A stretch of 31,844 nt of DNA from Alphaproteobacteria bacterium. GTDB taxonomy: Bacteria; Pseudomonadota; Alphaproteobacteria; RF32; CAG-239. Position 1 is the stretch's first letter; each line of letters begins with the position of its first letter. The DNA is taken from assembly GCA_024408895.1 (NCBI GenBank), contig JAKSUO010000001.1, positions 1 to 31,844 on the forward strand. The letters run 5' to 3'. Positions 16,280-23,622 of this stretch are shown here, in pieces. A model generated the notes under the pieces. The model was not told the origin of the DNA, made no database searches, and was given only the letters and a program-made list of their open reading frames with translations. Both the position numbers and the translations under genes were made by a program.

Positions 16280-17734
16280 TTAAGGAAGAGGTTTGAATAT
16301 CTCAAGCGGCAAACCGTTGACGGATAAAAATGCTATAATCAGACAAGCAAGCGCAAAAATGTAGAGCATACTAAACAGATTTTGATTTTTAAGCGGAACT
16401 ATCTTCGGTAGATATTTTATAGTGGAGCTGACGGTAGTAATGCAAATAAACAGCAGTAAAAGTCTGATGAAAACACCGGCATCTTGAAGTTGCTGTTTGA
16501 ATGGCGCTACTATCTTAAATAAAGATGCGAACAATAAAATGAATGCGGCGATAAACAAATAACTTCCATACTGCGCCTGTTTGGCAATTTTGAGATTTTT
16601 TAAATTTATTTTTTGCAGATTTTCAATGGTTAATTCTTTAATCTTAACTCCGCGCAGAGTTTCTTTTTCAGTTTCTTGCTGTTTTTTATAGTTATCTATG
16701 TTGGCCTTAAATTTTTCGGCAATCATACACAGTCCGCAACCTTTGGGAGTGAAATAGGAATGGTCAATATTTTTTTTGCATTGTTTCAGGTGTTTTAAAA
16801 TGTATTCAAGTTGTGTTTGCCATTCCAATGCAGACGGACGTTCATTGCCTTTGGTAAAGGCGCGCTCAAACATATTCATAGTGTTTTTATCAAAATAATC
16901 GTGAATACTGTACGGATGCGGTGCCTGATAGGTATCTGGCCAAATGCTGTAAGCATAATGATACTTTGTAATGCGTTCTTGAATGGACAGCATATTTTCG
17001 TTTTTGCGCGGAGTGCCGGAAAACGGGTGGATACCTTCGTTTAAAAGCTTAAAAATAATAACGGCCAACGCAAATTTATCTTGTTCTTCGCCCATTTGCT
17101 GGCAAGTTTGTTGCATGCCTTCGGGGTAGATATATTCTTCACTGACATATTCTGCCGGATAGCGCGCATTATTCTCGCCCTTAATGGAAAAACCGTCGCA
17201 ATCAAACATGGCTACCAACATTGTGTTTTTGTATATTGAAACATTTGATGGTTTTAAATCAACAATGTAGTGACCGCACGCGTGCAAGGCGGCTACAACT
17301 GAGGTGATGTTATATGCGGCAAAGACGCGATCAACATAACGTTCGGAAAGTCCAAGCTTGCGGCGAACGGCTTTTTGAATGATGTGGTCTAAGGATATTG
17401 CCTCTTTGGTGTCTATCAGCGGCATTAAATAACCGACGCAGAAACCTTCCTCATCTTCCAATAAGGCGGTTGGCCACGCAATTTGAATATATTCTTTGCC
17501 TTTATACGGAATGGTTGGAATGTTAGGTCGGTTTTGCAACATTGCTTCCAATTTTTTACGGTTCGTGTCGCTATGTTCTTTATTATGGAAAATTTTTGCA
17601 ACACTGTTTGCGTGAGTGGTGTCTATATAAATTTTACCGGCGGCACCGCCTTTATTTAAGAGTTCACCCAAGGTAACTTTTTCGTTGTGTCCGTCAGGGT
17701 ATAGGGCTAAATATGTAATATCGGTGTTTTTCAT
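16280..17734 (-). CDS. TerY-P-type serine/threonine protein kinase with C-terminal membrane helices
   Basis: Kinase-like protein of 484 residues. Candidate catalytic elements are a V-A-K47 lysine, GHYIVD159LKPSN164 (catalytic loop without the usual HRD histidine and arginine) and D178-C-D-G (in place of DFG). A Cys/His patch (C near 339, H near 344, then CGLC near 353) looks like a small zinc ribbon. Three hydrophobic helices follow at about 395-480, so the kinase domain is probably cytoplasmic and membrane-anchored. The start is set at the ATG whose ATGA overlaps the phosphatase stop, although a GTG 15 bases earlier is in frame. VWA, PP2C and kinase in one operon match the TerY-P triad known from tellurite-resistance-type stress loci. 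The signal sensed is unknown. Confidence 0.8.
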   Translation of the reverse strand: MKNTDITYLALYPDGHNEKVTLGELLNKGGAAGKIYIDTTHANSVAKIFHNKEHSDTNRKKLEAMLQNRPNIPTIPYKGKEYIQIAWPTALLEDEEGFCVGYLMPLIDTKEAISLDHIIQKAVRRKLGLSERYVDRVFAAYNITSVVAALHACGHYIVDLKPSNVSIYKNTMLVAMFDCDGFSIKGENNARYPAEYVSEEYIYPEGMQQTCQQMGEEQDKFALAVIIFKLLNEGIHPFSGTPRKNENMLSIQERITKYHYAYSIWPDTYQAPHPYSIHDYFDKNTMNMFERAFTKGNERPSALEWQTQLEYILKHLKQCKKNIDHSYFTPKGCGLCMIAEKFKANIDNYKKQQETEKETLRGVKIKELTIENLQKINLKNLKIAKQAQYGSYLFIAAFILLFASLFKIVAPFKQQLQDAGVFIRLLLLFICITTVSSTIKYLPKIVPLKNQNLFSMLYIFALACLIIAFLSVNGLPLEIFKPLP

Positions 17735-18480
17735 GATAATTTTGCCCACAACAAGGTTTTATCATCGGCATTAATTCGCTGCGCTCTGGAATCGTTCAAA
17801 GTATTGCGCAAAGCATTAACCGCCAAAGCTTTATTATTTTCAGTATTCAGATAGTTGATAATCGGGCACAAAAAATTCTTTCTGATTTTATAAAAATCAT
17901 CGGCAAACACAAAATTTGTAACTCCGTCTGTCATCAACACAATGCGGTCGGCATTATCAAAAAAAGTAAATCGCAAACAATTTTGCCAATCACTCATGGT
18001 ATAAAAAAATGTTTCACACGAAAAAGCTCCGTTTGCCGGTTCGGAAATAATAAATTCATCGGTGTTCTGTTGACTAAAAGCTAAAGCCGCACCATCGCCG
18101 ATATGAAAAAACACACCTTTGTTACGAAAACAAAAAGCACCGACAACCGTGGCCGAAAAATCCATCAAATTTTGAGCAGATTTGCTTTTGTTGCAACGAT
18201 GAAGAATCAATTTCTGCCTTGCCGTTTCTATGGCGCGAACGGTGTCTTGACGAATGTTTTTTAAATTTGAGCGTATGAGAAGATTGCATAATGTATCACA
18301 CACGATTTTTGCGCCGATTTTACCATATTTTGCCGAGCCGGCGCCATCGGAAACAACCGCAACGAGTTTATTTTTATTTGTTTTGGAACAATGATAATCC
18401 TGACACGGCAAATTCTTGGTGTGGTGCAACGAACCTTGTATGCCGGCGGCTATAACTCGTATGTGTTGTGGCTTGTTCAT
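17731..18480 (-). CDS. PP2C-type protein phosphatase
   Basis: Mn/Mg-dependent serine/threonine phosphatase, 249 residues. Metal-binding aspartates are visible in order: Q27-D28 in LPCQDYH, D45-G in VSDGAGSAKYG, D129-G in HIGDGAALAF, D185-G in LMTDGVTNF, and D239-D240 in the C-terminal DDKTLLWAKL. These match the PP2C_2 subgroup usually found beside VWA and kinase genes. No membrane segment is seen, so it is cytoplasmic. It starts 4 bp after the VWA stop, and its last 4 bp (ATGA) overlap the kinase start, indicating coupled translation. It likely reverses phosphorylation by the adjacent kinase; this is inferred from context. Confidence 0.9.
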   Translation of the reverse strand: MNKPQHIRVIAAGIQGSLHHTKNLPCQDYHCSKTNKNKLVAVVSDGAGSAKYGKIGAKIVCDTLCNLLIRSNLKNIRQDTVRAIETARQKLILHRCNKSKSAQNLMDFSATVVGAFCFRNKGVFFHIGDGAALAFSQQNTDEFIISEPANGAFSCETFFYTMSDWQNCLRFTFFDNADRIVLMTDGVTNFVFADDFYKIRKNFLCPIINYLNTENNKALAVNALRNTLNDSRAQRINADDKTLLWAKLS

Positions 18481-18484
18481 ATTT

Positions 18485-19165
18485 TTACTTTTCGTTCCAA
18501 TCGGTTATGTCGTCAAAGTAGTGGTCGGCATTAGGAGCTGCTTTGGAAACGCAAGAAACACTGCGGCTGAGCCATAAGAAAAATTCGGTGAATTTAAGAC
18601 CGGTTAAGCGTTTCGGCGGTAAAAGAGAAAACTTTGCCAACTTATCCAAATTTGCGCCCTGAGTGCCGATTGCGTGAATCACAACTTTTTTGTTTTTTTG
18701 CGCATAACGGCAAATTTCCGCAGATTCCTCCCAACCGTAATCGGTTGGTTCACCATCACTGATTAAAAATATCCAAGGGCGTTTTGAGGTAATGCCGCAA
18801 CTGTCATACAGGCATTTCTGCTCCTCAATTTTTTGTAAAGCTTTTTCCATGGCTTTGCCCAACGGGGTGAGGCCGCCGGCTTCCATAACAGGAGCGGCAA
18901 AGTTCATGGCGTCGGTCCAGTCCGCGCATATTTGAACATCATCTTTACCGTATGCTTTAATAATTAAAATTTGTACACGAGAGCTGGCATCAATATCTTC
19001 TTTTAGCTCTTTCTCCAAAGCCTGAAGACCGGCATTGAGTTGTTTAATCGGTTCGCCACGCATAGAGCCGGAACAATCCAAAACTAAAACGCAAGGTGTG
19101 CGTTCGTTGGCATTATCGGCAAACTCCACATAAGGAATCCGTTCATTTGTATTAGTATCAGACAT
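18485..19165 (-). CDS. TerY-like von Willebrand factor A protein
   Basis: A 226-residue VWA-domain protein with an intact MIDAS metal site: D30-x-S32-x-S34 (LVLDCSGSM), T100 (GGLTPLG) and D137 (LISDGEPTD). These resemble TerY and its relatives, which are cytoplasmic and act with PP2C and kinase partners. AAAGGAG lies 5-6 bases before the ATG. It overlaps the end of the small lipoprotein gene by 8 bp and is followed 4 bp later by the phosphatase, so the four genes look like one transcript. It probably serves as the metal-dependent binding partner or target of the kinase/phosphatase pair (inference). Confidence 0.9.
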   Translation of the reverse strand: MSDTNTNERIPYVEFADNANERTPCVLVLDCSGSMRGEPIKQLNAGLQALEKELKEDIDASSRVQILIIKAYGKDDVQICADWTDAMNFAAPVMEAGGLTPLGKAMEKALQKIEEQKCLYDSCGITSKRPWIFLISDGEPTDYGWEESAEICRYAQKNKKVVIHAIGTQGANLDKLAKFSLLPPKRLTGLKFTEFFLWLSRSVSCVSKAAPNADHYFDDITDWNEK

Positions 19166-19313
19166 TCGGCTCTCCTTTGGAATGTGGGTATTTGTGCGGG
19201 AAGTTGCTGCCTGTGATTGGTGAAGGTTCCGAATATCTTCCGCAAGCCGACAATGTCATTAACAGAAATCCTGTTAAACCGATGGCTAAAATTATTTTTT
19301 TCAAAATTTTCAT
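19158..19313 (-). CDS. small LptM-like lipoprotein, 51 residues
   Basis: A short gene found by reading upstream of the VWA gene. MKILKK is followed by a hydrophobic stretch and a lipobox L-S-A-C (Cys24), then CGRYSEPSPITGSNFPHKYP. A 20-30-residue tail with a CGR...P..GS.FP..YP pattern is what short alphaproteobacterial LptM/YifL-type lipoproteins show, and those assist LptD maturation. The CGRKG core is not exact (CGRYS here), so the assignment is tentative. AAGG lies 8 bases before the ATG. Its stop overlaps the VWA start by 8 bp, making it the first gene of the VWA-PP2C-kinase operon. As a predicted envelope protein it may be an unrelated passenger or part of the sensing system. Confidence 0.7.
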   Translation of the reverse strand: MKILKKIILAIGLTGFLLMTLSACGRYSEPSPITGSNFPHKYPHSKGEPNV

Positions 19314-19408
19314 TTGTTAACCTTTTTTTTGATGTCTTCGCATATATTTAACATATAAAAGCGTAAAGTGAAATATATTTTATATTTTTAACAGAAAGTT
19401 GTTAATGA

Positions 19409-19966
19409 ATGAATAAGATTTGGCGTTTAATTTTCTTTTTATTGATGGCGTTTATCGGAATATCTGAGGCCGAAGCGAAAATAAATATATTTCCGCAACC
19501 GCGCTATATTCCGCCGCTTAGTTTTTACGGTGACAGCGGTAAGGCGTATCGTCTATATGATTTTAAGGCCGATTTGTTGATGGCGGTTATGTGGTCAAGA
19601 CGTTGCGGGCCGTGTATTTCCGAGATGAAAAATTTAAATGAATTTGCAAAAAAAACAGCAAAAAAAGGGATTAAAGTTATTTTGATATCGCCAGAAAAAG
19701 AATGGAAATCCATTGATGAACGTCATACCTTTTTAAAGCGTATCGGCGCGCCGGATTTGGTCAGCTATTTGGATAAAAAAGCAAACTTTGCCGATGGAAT
19801 GGGAATGCGGGTGACACCGACTGTGTTTTTGGTTAACCATAATAGCGAGGAGGTCGGACAAATTACCGGATCGGTTAAATGGGATGATACCGATGTCTTG
19901 GATTATATGTTGAAGTTTAAAGAAGAAGTTTCAGAGAAACTTAATCAAAATAAATCCGCCGAATAA
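19409..19966 (+). CDS. TlpA-like periplasmic thioredoxin-fold protein
   Basis: Exported thiol-disulfide protein of 185 residues. The N terminus is a signal peptide or anchor (hydrophobic residues 7-18, possible cleavage after A-E-A). A redox-active C66-G-P-C69 sits in MWSRRCGPC, where the usual tryptophan before the first Cys is arginine. The cis-proline loop V-T136... is seen as VTPTVFLV (P137). The order is that of TlpA/ResE-type reductases. The ribosome binding site is weak (AGAAAG). Its 3' end overlaps the convergent YqaA-like gene by 36 bp. It is divergent from the small lipoprotein gene with a 95-bp gap. The partner protein is unknown. Confidence 0.82.
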   Translation: MNKIWRLIFFLLMAFIGISEAEAKINIFPQPRYIPPLSFYGDSGKAYRLYDFKADLLMAVMWSRRCGPCISEMKNLNEFAKKTAKKGIKVILISPEKEWKSIDERHTFLKRIGAPDLVSYLDKKANFADGMGMRVTPTVFLVNHNSEEVGQITGSVKWDDTDVLDYMLKFKEEVSEKLNQNKSAE

Positions 19967-20524
19967 CAGCACCAAAAACAGAACTGACAGCCATCCGAGA
20001 TTTTTCTCTATAAAAATTCGCATTTTTGCGCCATAAGTTTTTAACAGCCACGCAATTAGGAAAAAACGCAATCCGCGTGCAATAACGGATGCAATGGTGA
20101 ATACAACCAAATTAAGATGCACAACGCCGCTGGCTATGGTGATAATTTTGTATGGAAAAGGTGTGATGCCTGCTCCAAAAACAATCCACGCGCCATATTC
20201 TTCATAGAGGTTTTTAAATTCGTTGAATTTATCCAAATAACCGTAAAAATTAAGCAATGGCTCGGCAATAAGCTGGAAGAAATATACGCCGATAATGTAA
20301 CCGAGATATGCGCCGATTACGCTTGCAATTGTACAAACACCGGCAATCTTCCACGCTTCTTTCGGGGTGGCTAAAATCATTGGAATCAGCATAATATCAG
20401 GCGGTATGGGAAAAAACGAACTTTCCACAAAGGATATGATAAATAACCACATTAAAGCATTGCGGTTACCTGATAAACGTATAATCCAGTCATAAATTTT
20501 GCGTATAAAGCCGGTAAAAAACAT
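19931..20524 (-). CDS. YqaA-like (SNARE-associated/DedA superfamily) membrane protein
   Basis: Inner-membrane protein of 197 residues with four to five hydrophobic segments. The typical VTT-domain stretch ESSFFPIPPDIMLIPM is near residue 35, GAYLGYIIGVYFF follows, and the later FGAGITPFPYKIITIASG is a re-entrant-loop motif seen in YqaA and DedA proteins. Members are linked to undecaprenyl-phosphate or lipid flipping and membrane homeostasis; the role of this one is unknown. The frame reaches an ATG at 20536, but GAGGA 6-7 bases before the ATG at 20524 makes that the better start. That GAGG lies inside a hairpin (20531-20550). Confidence 0.85.
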   Translation of the reverse strand: MFFTGFIRKIYDWIIRLSGNRNALMWLFIISFVESSFFPIPPDIMLIPMILATPKEAWKIAGVCTIASVIGAYLGYIIGVYFFQLIAEPLLNFYGYLDKFNEFKNLYEEYGAWIVFGAGITPFPYKIITIASGVVHLNLVVFTIASVIARGLRFFLIAWLLKTYGAKMRIFIEKNLGWLSVLFLVLLFGGFILIKFL

Positions 20525-20530
20525 CAATAT

Positions 20531-20550
20531 CCTCATTTTAAAATCTGAGG
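20531..20550 (-). promoter_or_regulatory. hairpin covering the ribosome binding site of the YqaA-like gene
   Basis: On the minus strand CCTCA pairs with TGAGG around an AT-rich loop, and the 3' arm is the GAGG Shine-Dalgarno of the gene starting at 20524. Folding would mask it. There is no T run, so it is not an intrinsic terminator. The stem is short (5 bp plus 2), so any effect is uncertain. Confidence 0.3.
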
Positions 20551-20555
20551 TGATG

Positions 20556-21185
20556 TTAATTCAAAAATTTTTTAATTTCAGTAATATCTTGTTGTCTATC
20601 CACATAAAATGTGTGATTGCCACTCAAGCGAAAACGCGCTATTTTGTAGGCTTCAGTGTTTTCAATGAAAATGGTTTGCGGGGTATTTTTGCGCAAATAT
20701 ATTTCCGCAGCAATTTCGTTATGCACTTCAAAATAAGGAATGTTATCGCTATCAAGCTGCTGTTTGAGGATAGTTGAGTTTTCACAGTATGAACCGAGTA
20801 ACATAACTTGATGATTTTTACCGCCGAGAGAATAACTTTCGGTTATATCCGTGAATTTTTCGCTATCGCGCGGCAGACGCAAATAATGCGCCACGCTTGA
20901 ATATATTTTGAATGGGATATTGTCGTTGCGAATAACGATAATTGGGCATTGTGCTTTTATTGCTTCTTCAAAATGGATGACGGGCGAAAAATTTTTTTCA
21001 AGTTTGTCTTGTATGCTGAAAATCATTATATCCGGAGTGATCTCGCGGGCATATTTAATGATGTGATATAAATTGTCTGAAGCAAACGTTTGTAATGAAT
21101 GATTAACAAAGAAATCATCAAAAGTGCTCAAATCTGCTTTATTTTCATTATATATGAAAACTTTTCCGGGGGTAGGATACAACAT
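20556..21185 (-). CDS. unrecognised protein with two receiver-like halves
   Basis: No confident family. The 209-residue protein seems to contain two alpha/beta units. Residues 8-95 run from KVFIYNENKAD through PDIMIFSIQD to CPIIVIRND, the strand spacing of a response-regulator receiver domain but without the usual phosphorylatable aspartate context. Residues 126-205 start with HQVMLLGSYCEN and pass through QTIFIENTE to HTFYVDRQQ. There is no signal peptide or membrane segment. AAGGAGATAA precedes the ATG. It follows folD by 53 bp on the same strand and precedes the YqaA-like gene by 31 bp. A degenerate receiver is possible but not shown. Confidence 0.75.
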   Translation of the reverse strand: MLYPTPGKVFIYNENKADLSTFDDFFVNHSLQTFASDNLYHIIKYAREITPDIMIFSIQDKLEKNFSPVIHFEEAIKAQCPIIVIRNDNIPFKIYSSVAHYLRLPRDSEKFTDITESYSLGGKNHQVMLLGSYCENSTILKQQLDSDNIPYFEVHNEIAAEIYLRKNTPQTIFIENTEAYKIARFRLSGNHTFYVDRQQDITEIKKFLN

Positions 21186-21238
21186 TTTTATCTCCTTATT
21201 GTTTAAGGAAATATAATTATTGTTTTGCCGTATTAAAG

Positions 21239-22081
21239 TTATTGATGTTGCAATATATACGCATCAACGGTGTTTTGCAAAAGCATGGCAATGGTCATTG
21301 GGCCGACACCGCCAGGAACCGGAGTTAAAAATGCGGCTTTTTCTTTAACATCATCAGCATCAATATCGCCGCAAATTTTGCCATTGTCGCGATTAATACC
21401 GACATCAATTAAAACAGCACCGTCCTTAATCCAGTCTTTTTTTACCAATTTTGCAACACCGCAGGCGGCAATTAAAATATCCGCTTTGCGAGTCAGTTCT
21501 TTGATATTGCGGGTATGAATGTGGGTTATTGTTACCGTACATTCTTGATTAAGCATAAGCGTTGCCAGCGGACGGCCGACAATCAGTGATGCTCCGATAA
21601 TCACTACATTTTTACCGCTCAAATCACTATATATGTTTTTGAGCATAGTCATAATGCCGAGCGGAGTGGCGGCAACAAAATAAGGTTGTTCATTATTTTG
21701 CAACATTCCGGTATTATACGGATTGAATCCGTCAACATCTTTTTGCGGCATAATATGATTGATAATTTTATTGGTAGTTAAATGCGCCGGAAGTGGTAGT
21801 TGGACAATAATCCCATTTGTTTGCGAATCGGCATTGAGACGGGAAATCAAAGTAATTATCTCATCTTCCGAGGCGTTTTCAGGAAAATGGAATAATTCGG
21901 TTTTTAGACCAATTTTTTCGGCAGCTTTTTGCTTGTTGCGCACATAAATAACGCTTCCATCATCATTGCCGACCATTATAATAGCCAATTTCGGAGTACT
22001 CGGAAAATCTTTTATTCTCTGAGCCAGAATTTCATATATACCGGAAGCTGTTGTTTTGCCGTTAATAATTTCAGCCGTCAT
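21239..22081 (-). CDS. folD: methylenetetrahydrofolate dehydrogenase/cyclohydrolase
   Basis: Bifunctional cytoplasmic enzyme interconverting 5,10-methylene-, methenyl- and 10-formyl-tetrahydrofolate with NADP(H). It has 280 residues, normal for FolD. Signatures are Y46-V-R-N-K50-QKAAEKIG (catalytic Tyr and Lys), GIIVQLPLP at 90-98, PQKDVDGF at 112-119, the nucleotide-binding VVIIGASLIVGRP, and the C-terminal TPVPGGVGPMTIAML. The usual P-C-T-P-x-G reads A-A-T-P-L-G here (A138 for Cys). The ATG overlaps the DUF167 stop in an ATGA, so translation is probably coupled to the upstream gene. Confidence 0.96.
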   Translation of the reverse strand: MTAEIINGKTTASGIYEILAQRIKDFPSTPKLAIIMVGNDDGSVIYVRNKQKAAEKIGLKTELFHFPENASEDEIITLISRLNADSQTNGIIVQLPLPAHLTTNKIINHIMPQKDVDGFNPYNTGMLQNNEQPYFVAATPLGIMTMLKNIYSDLSGKNVVIIGASLIVGRPLATLMLNQECTVTITHIHTRNIKELTRKADILIAACGVAKLVKKDWIKDGAVLIDVGINRDNGKICGDIDADDVKEKAAFLTPVPGGVGPMTIAMLLQNTVDAYILQHQ

Positions 22082-22401
22082 TTAATATTTTCCTTCAACA
22101 TTGATTGCAACGTTATTTCTATATCTTTTGTCAGCGGGGTATTAACATATATTTTTTTCCAGTGGTCTGTTTCACCGCCGATAATTTGAAACATATTTTT
22201 TGCTATTTTAAGATTTTGAGAAAGCATTTTTATCAGTTCTTGATTTGCCTTGCCTTTTTCCGGTGCGGTGGTCACATAAGCTCGCAGGTAAAAAAGTTCG
22301 GAACTGTCTTGAAGCAAATCCTTAAAACCGCAAAACGAAGCATTCGGCGTCAACTTAATGCGAACAACAAAACCTGATTTATATGTTTCAAAGAAATTCA
22401 T
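22078..22401 (-). CDS. yggU: DUF167 (YggU-family) protein
   Basis: Small cytoplasmic protein of 107 residues with the family's core: VRIKLTPNAS near residue 13, then LRAYVTTAPEKGKANQELIKMLS and an IIGGETDHWKKI-type strand. DUF167/YggU has a known fold but no agreed function, and it is often next to yggT, as here (5 bp after the yggT stop). Its end overlaps folD by 4 bp. No clear ribosome binding site precedes the ATG, suggesting coupling to yggT. Confidence 0.9.
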   Translation of the reverse strand: MNFFETYKSGFVVRIKLTPNASFCGFKDLLQDSSELFYLRAYVTTAPEKGKANQELIKMLSQNLKIAKNMFQIIGGETDHWKKIYVNTPLTKDIEITLQSMLKENIK

Positions 22402-22406
22402 TCAAA

Positions 22407-22724
22407 TTACATATATTGGCGTATCCATTCGCTCAAGTGGGTGATAAACGACCCTACAAAAGCTATGGCAATCAGCAAAACATACGGCGCAACATCATAA
22501 CCGGCAAATGGCGGTACTTTGCTACGAATGTATTTATATGCCGGTTCGGTCAATTTTTTAAGGATTTCCATAAACTTTTCCGCATATTTATTATGTACGG
22601 TCATTAATTTATAGTGCAACATCCAATAAAGAATGATGTCAATGGCGACAACTTTGAAATAAATATTAACCAAAATGCCCAAAATATCTAACAAAGGCAT
22701 TAAAAACAAACCGATGATTCCCAT
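22407..22724 (-). CDS. yggT: YggT-family membrane protein
   Basis: A 105-residue inner-membrane protein with two hydrophobic segments (about 2-33 and 78-95) and the YggT-type region LKKLTEPAYKYIRSKVPPFAGYDVAPYVLL, where P-(x)-(Y/L)-(x)3-R-(x)3-P-(x)3-G-(x)-D is characteristic. The family is linked to osmotic stress and membrane or division functions in other bacteria. AAGGAGAA lies before the ATG. It is upstream of yggU and folD with short gaps, in the same operon as the TerB-like gene. Confidence 0.88.
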   Translation of the reverse strand: MGIIGLFLMPLLDILGILVNIYFKVVAIDIILYWMLHYKLMTVHNKYAEKFMEILKKLTEPAYKYIRSKVPPFAGYDVAPYVLLIAIAFVGSFITHLSEWIRQYM

Positions 22725-22735
22725 AAATTTTCTCC

Positions 22736-23620
22736 TTAATTTTGCGTTTCCGTATCTTCAATGGACGTGTTTTTTGTTTGTTCTATCATATTAAACCTGT
22801 GAATGTCAAATCTTCTTTTATTATATATACCGCGCAAGCGGGCAATGCGGTCATAACTTGAAAGCGTTTCTTCTGCGCTGTCGGCGTTTATAACAGTGTC
22901 GGCGGTTGTTGTCGGAATGCTGATTTCTTTGCGTAATTGCAGAAGCATAAGACGTTTTAACCAATGCGCAAAGTTAAATTTATCGCCCAAGTCCTCATCT
23001 TCTTCATGGTCTATTCCCAGAGTGACGCGTTCCTTAAAGCTGAAGTTGTAATTGTAGCCGAGATTTTGCAAAGATTTAAGCATTTTGTATATAGGTTTTG
23101 CGCGTTCAAAATCTTGTATGGTAGTTTCGTGATTAACAGTATCCGGTGTGTAGTTTTCAATTAAGTCTTTAATTTCGCGCAAACGCACAATATTTAACGT
23201 TAATTCACCAAAAAGCAACGTGTTGTCTTCTCCGGACACCTTGATAAAAGCTAAAGCTGCAAACAACATAAATTCATAACGGCTTATTTTATCTAAAAAC
23301 TCTTGGCGATTAGAATAGTCATCTTGAGAAATGTAGCCGTCATTCATGTGCTTAATGATGTCAGCCGCCGTTTCCAAAATCATGGCATGAGTTGTTTCTT
23401 TATCGTTGGCAATGCAGTTTTGTGTCAAAGTGTGGCCAAACATATTCAGAAGTTCAGGTCTGGTATAAACAGTGCCATTGAAATCAACCTCATAATCATC
23501 GGGTGCCAATATTGTTTCGCGTAAGATTGTTGCCGCATCCGCACTGCTGACTGCCGGAAAATTGCTTTTTGCCGCTTCATATAGTGTTTGGAAATATGTG
23601 CAACTGCTGTAACGCCCCAT
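22736..23620 (-). CDS. unrecognised 294-residue helical protein
   Basis: No family recognised. It has no signal peptide and no membrane helix. It appears mainly helical, with an acidic central patch (GIDHEEDEDLGDKFN near 200) and a polar C-terminal tail ending ETQN. AWL-type segments such as FNFAHWLKRLMLLQLRKE suggest a folded helical bundle. It starts 2 bp after the TerB-like stop and probably uses GAGAAAG inside that gene's end, so the two are likely translated together. It may therefore work with the TerB-like protein, but nothing in the sequence shows how. Confidence 0.78.
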   Translation of the reverse strand: MGRYSSCTYFQTLYEAAKSNFPAVSSADAATILRETILAPDDYEVDFNGTVYTRPELLNMFGHTLTQNCIANDKETTHAMILETAADIIKHMNDGYISQDDYSNRQEFLDKISRYEFMLFAALAFIKVSGEDNTLLFGELTLNIVRLREIKDLIENYTPDTVNHETTIQDFERAKPIYKMLKSLQNLGYNYNFSFKERVTLGIDHEEDEDLGDKFNFAHWLKRLMLLQLRKEISIPTTTADTVINADSAEETLSSYDRIARLRGIYNKRRFDIHRFNMIEQTKNTSIEDTETQN

Positions 23621-23622
23621 TT

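Noticed and set aside
11331..19370. 14-mer AAAAGCGTAAAGTG at 11331-11344 and 19357-19370, both in gaps before genes
   Set aside because: One exact 14-mer pair is expected by chance in a window of this size and AT content.
21239..22081. FolD nucleotide motif GAS instead of GRS, and Ala for the usual Cys in P-C-T-P-x-G
   Set aside because: GAS occurs in well-known FolD enzymes (for example that of E. coli), and the Cys change is minor, so it is not an oddity.
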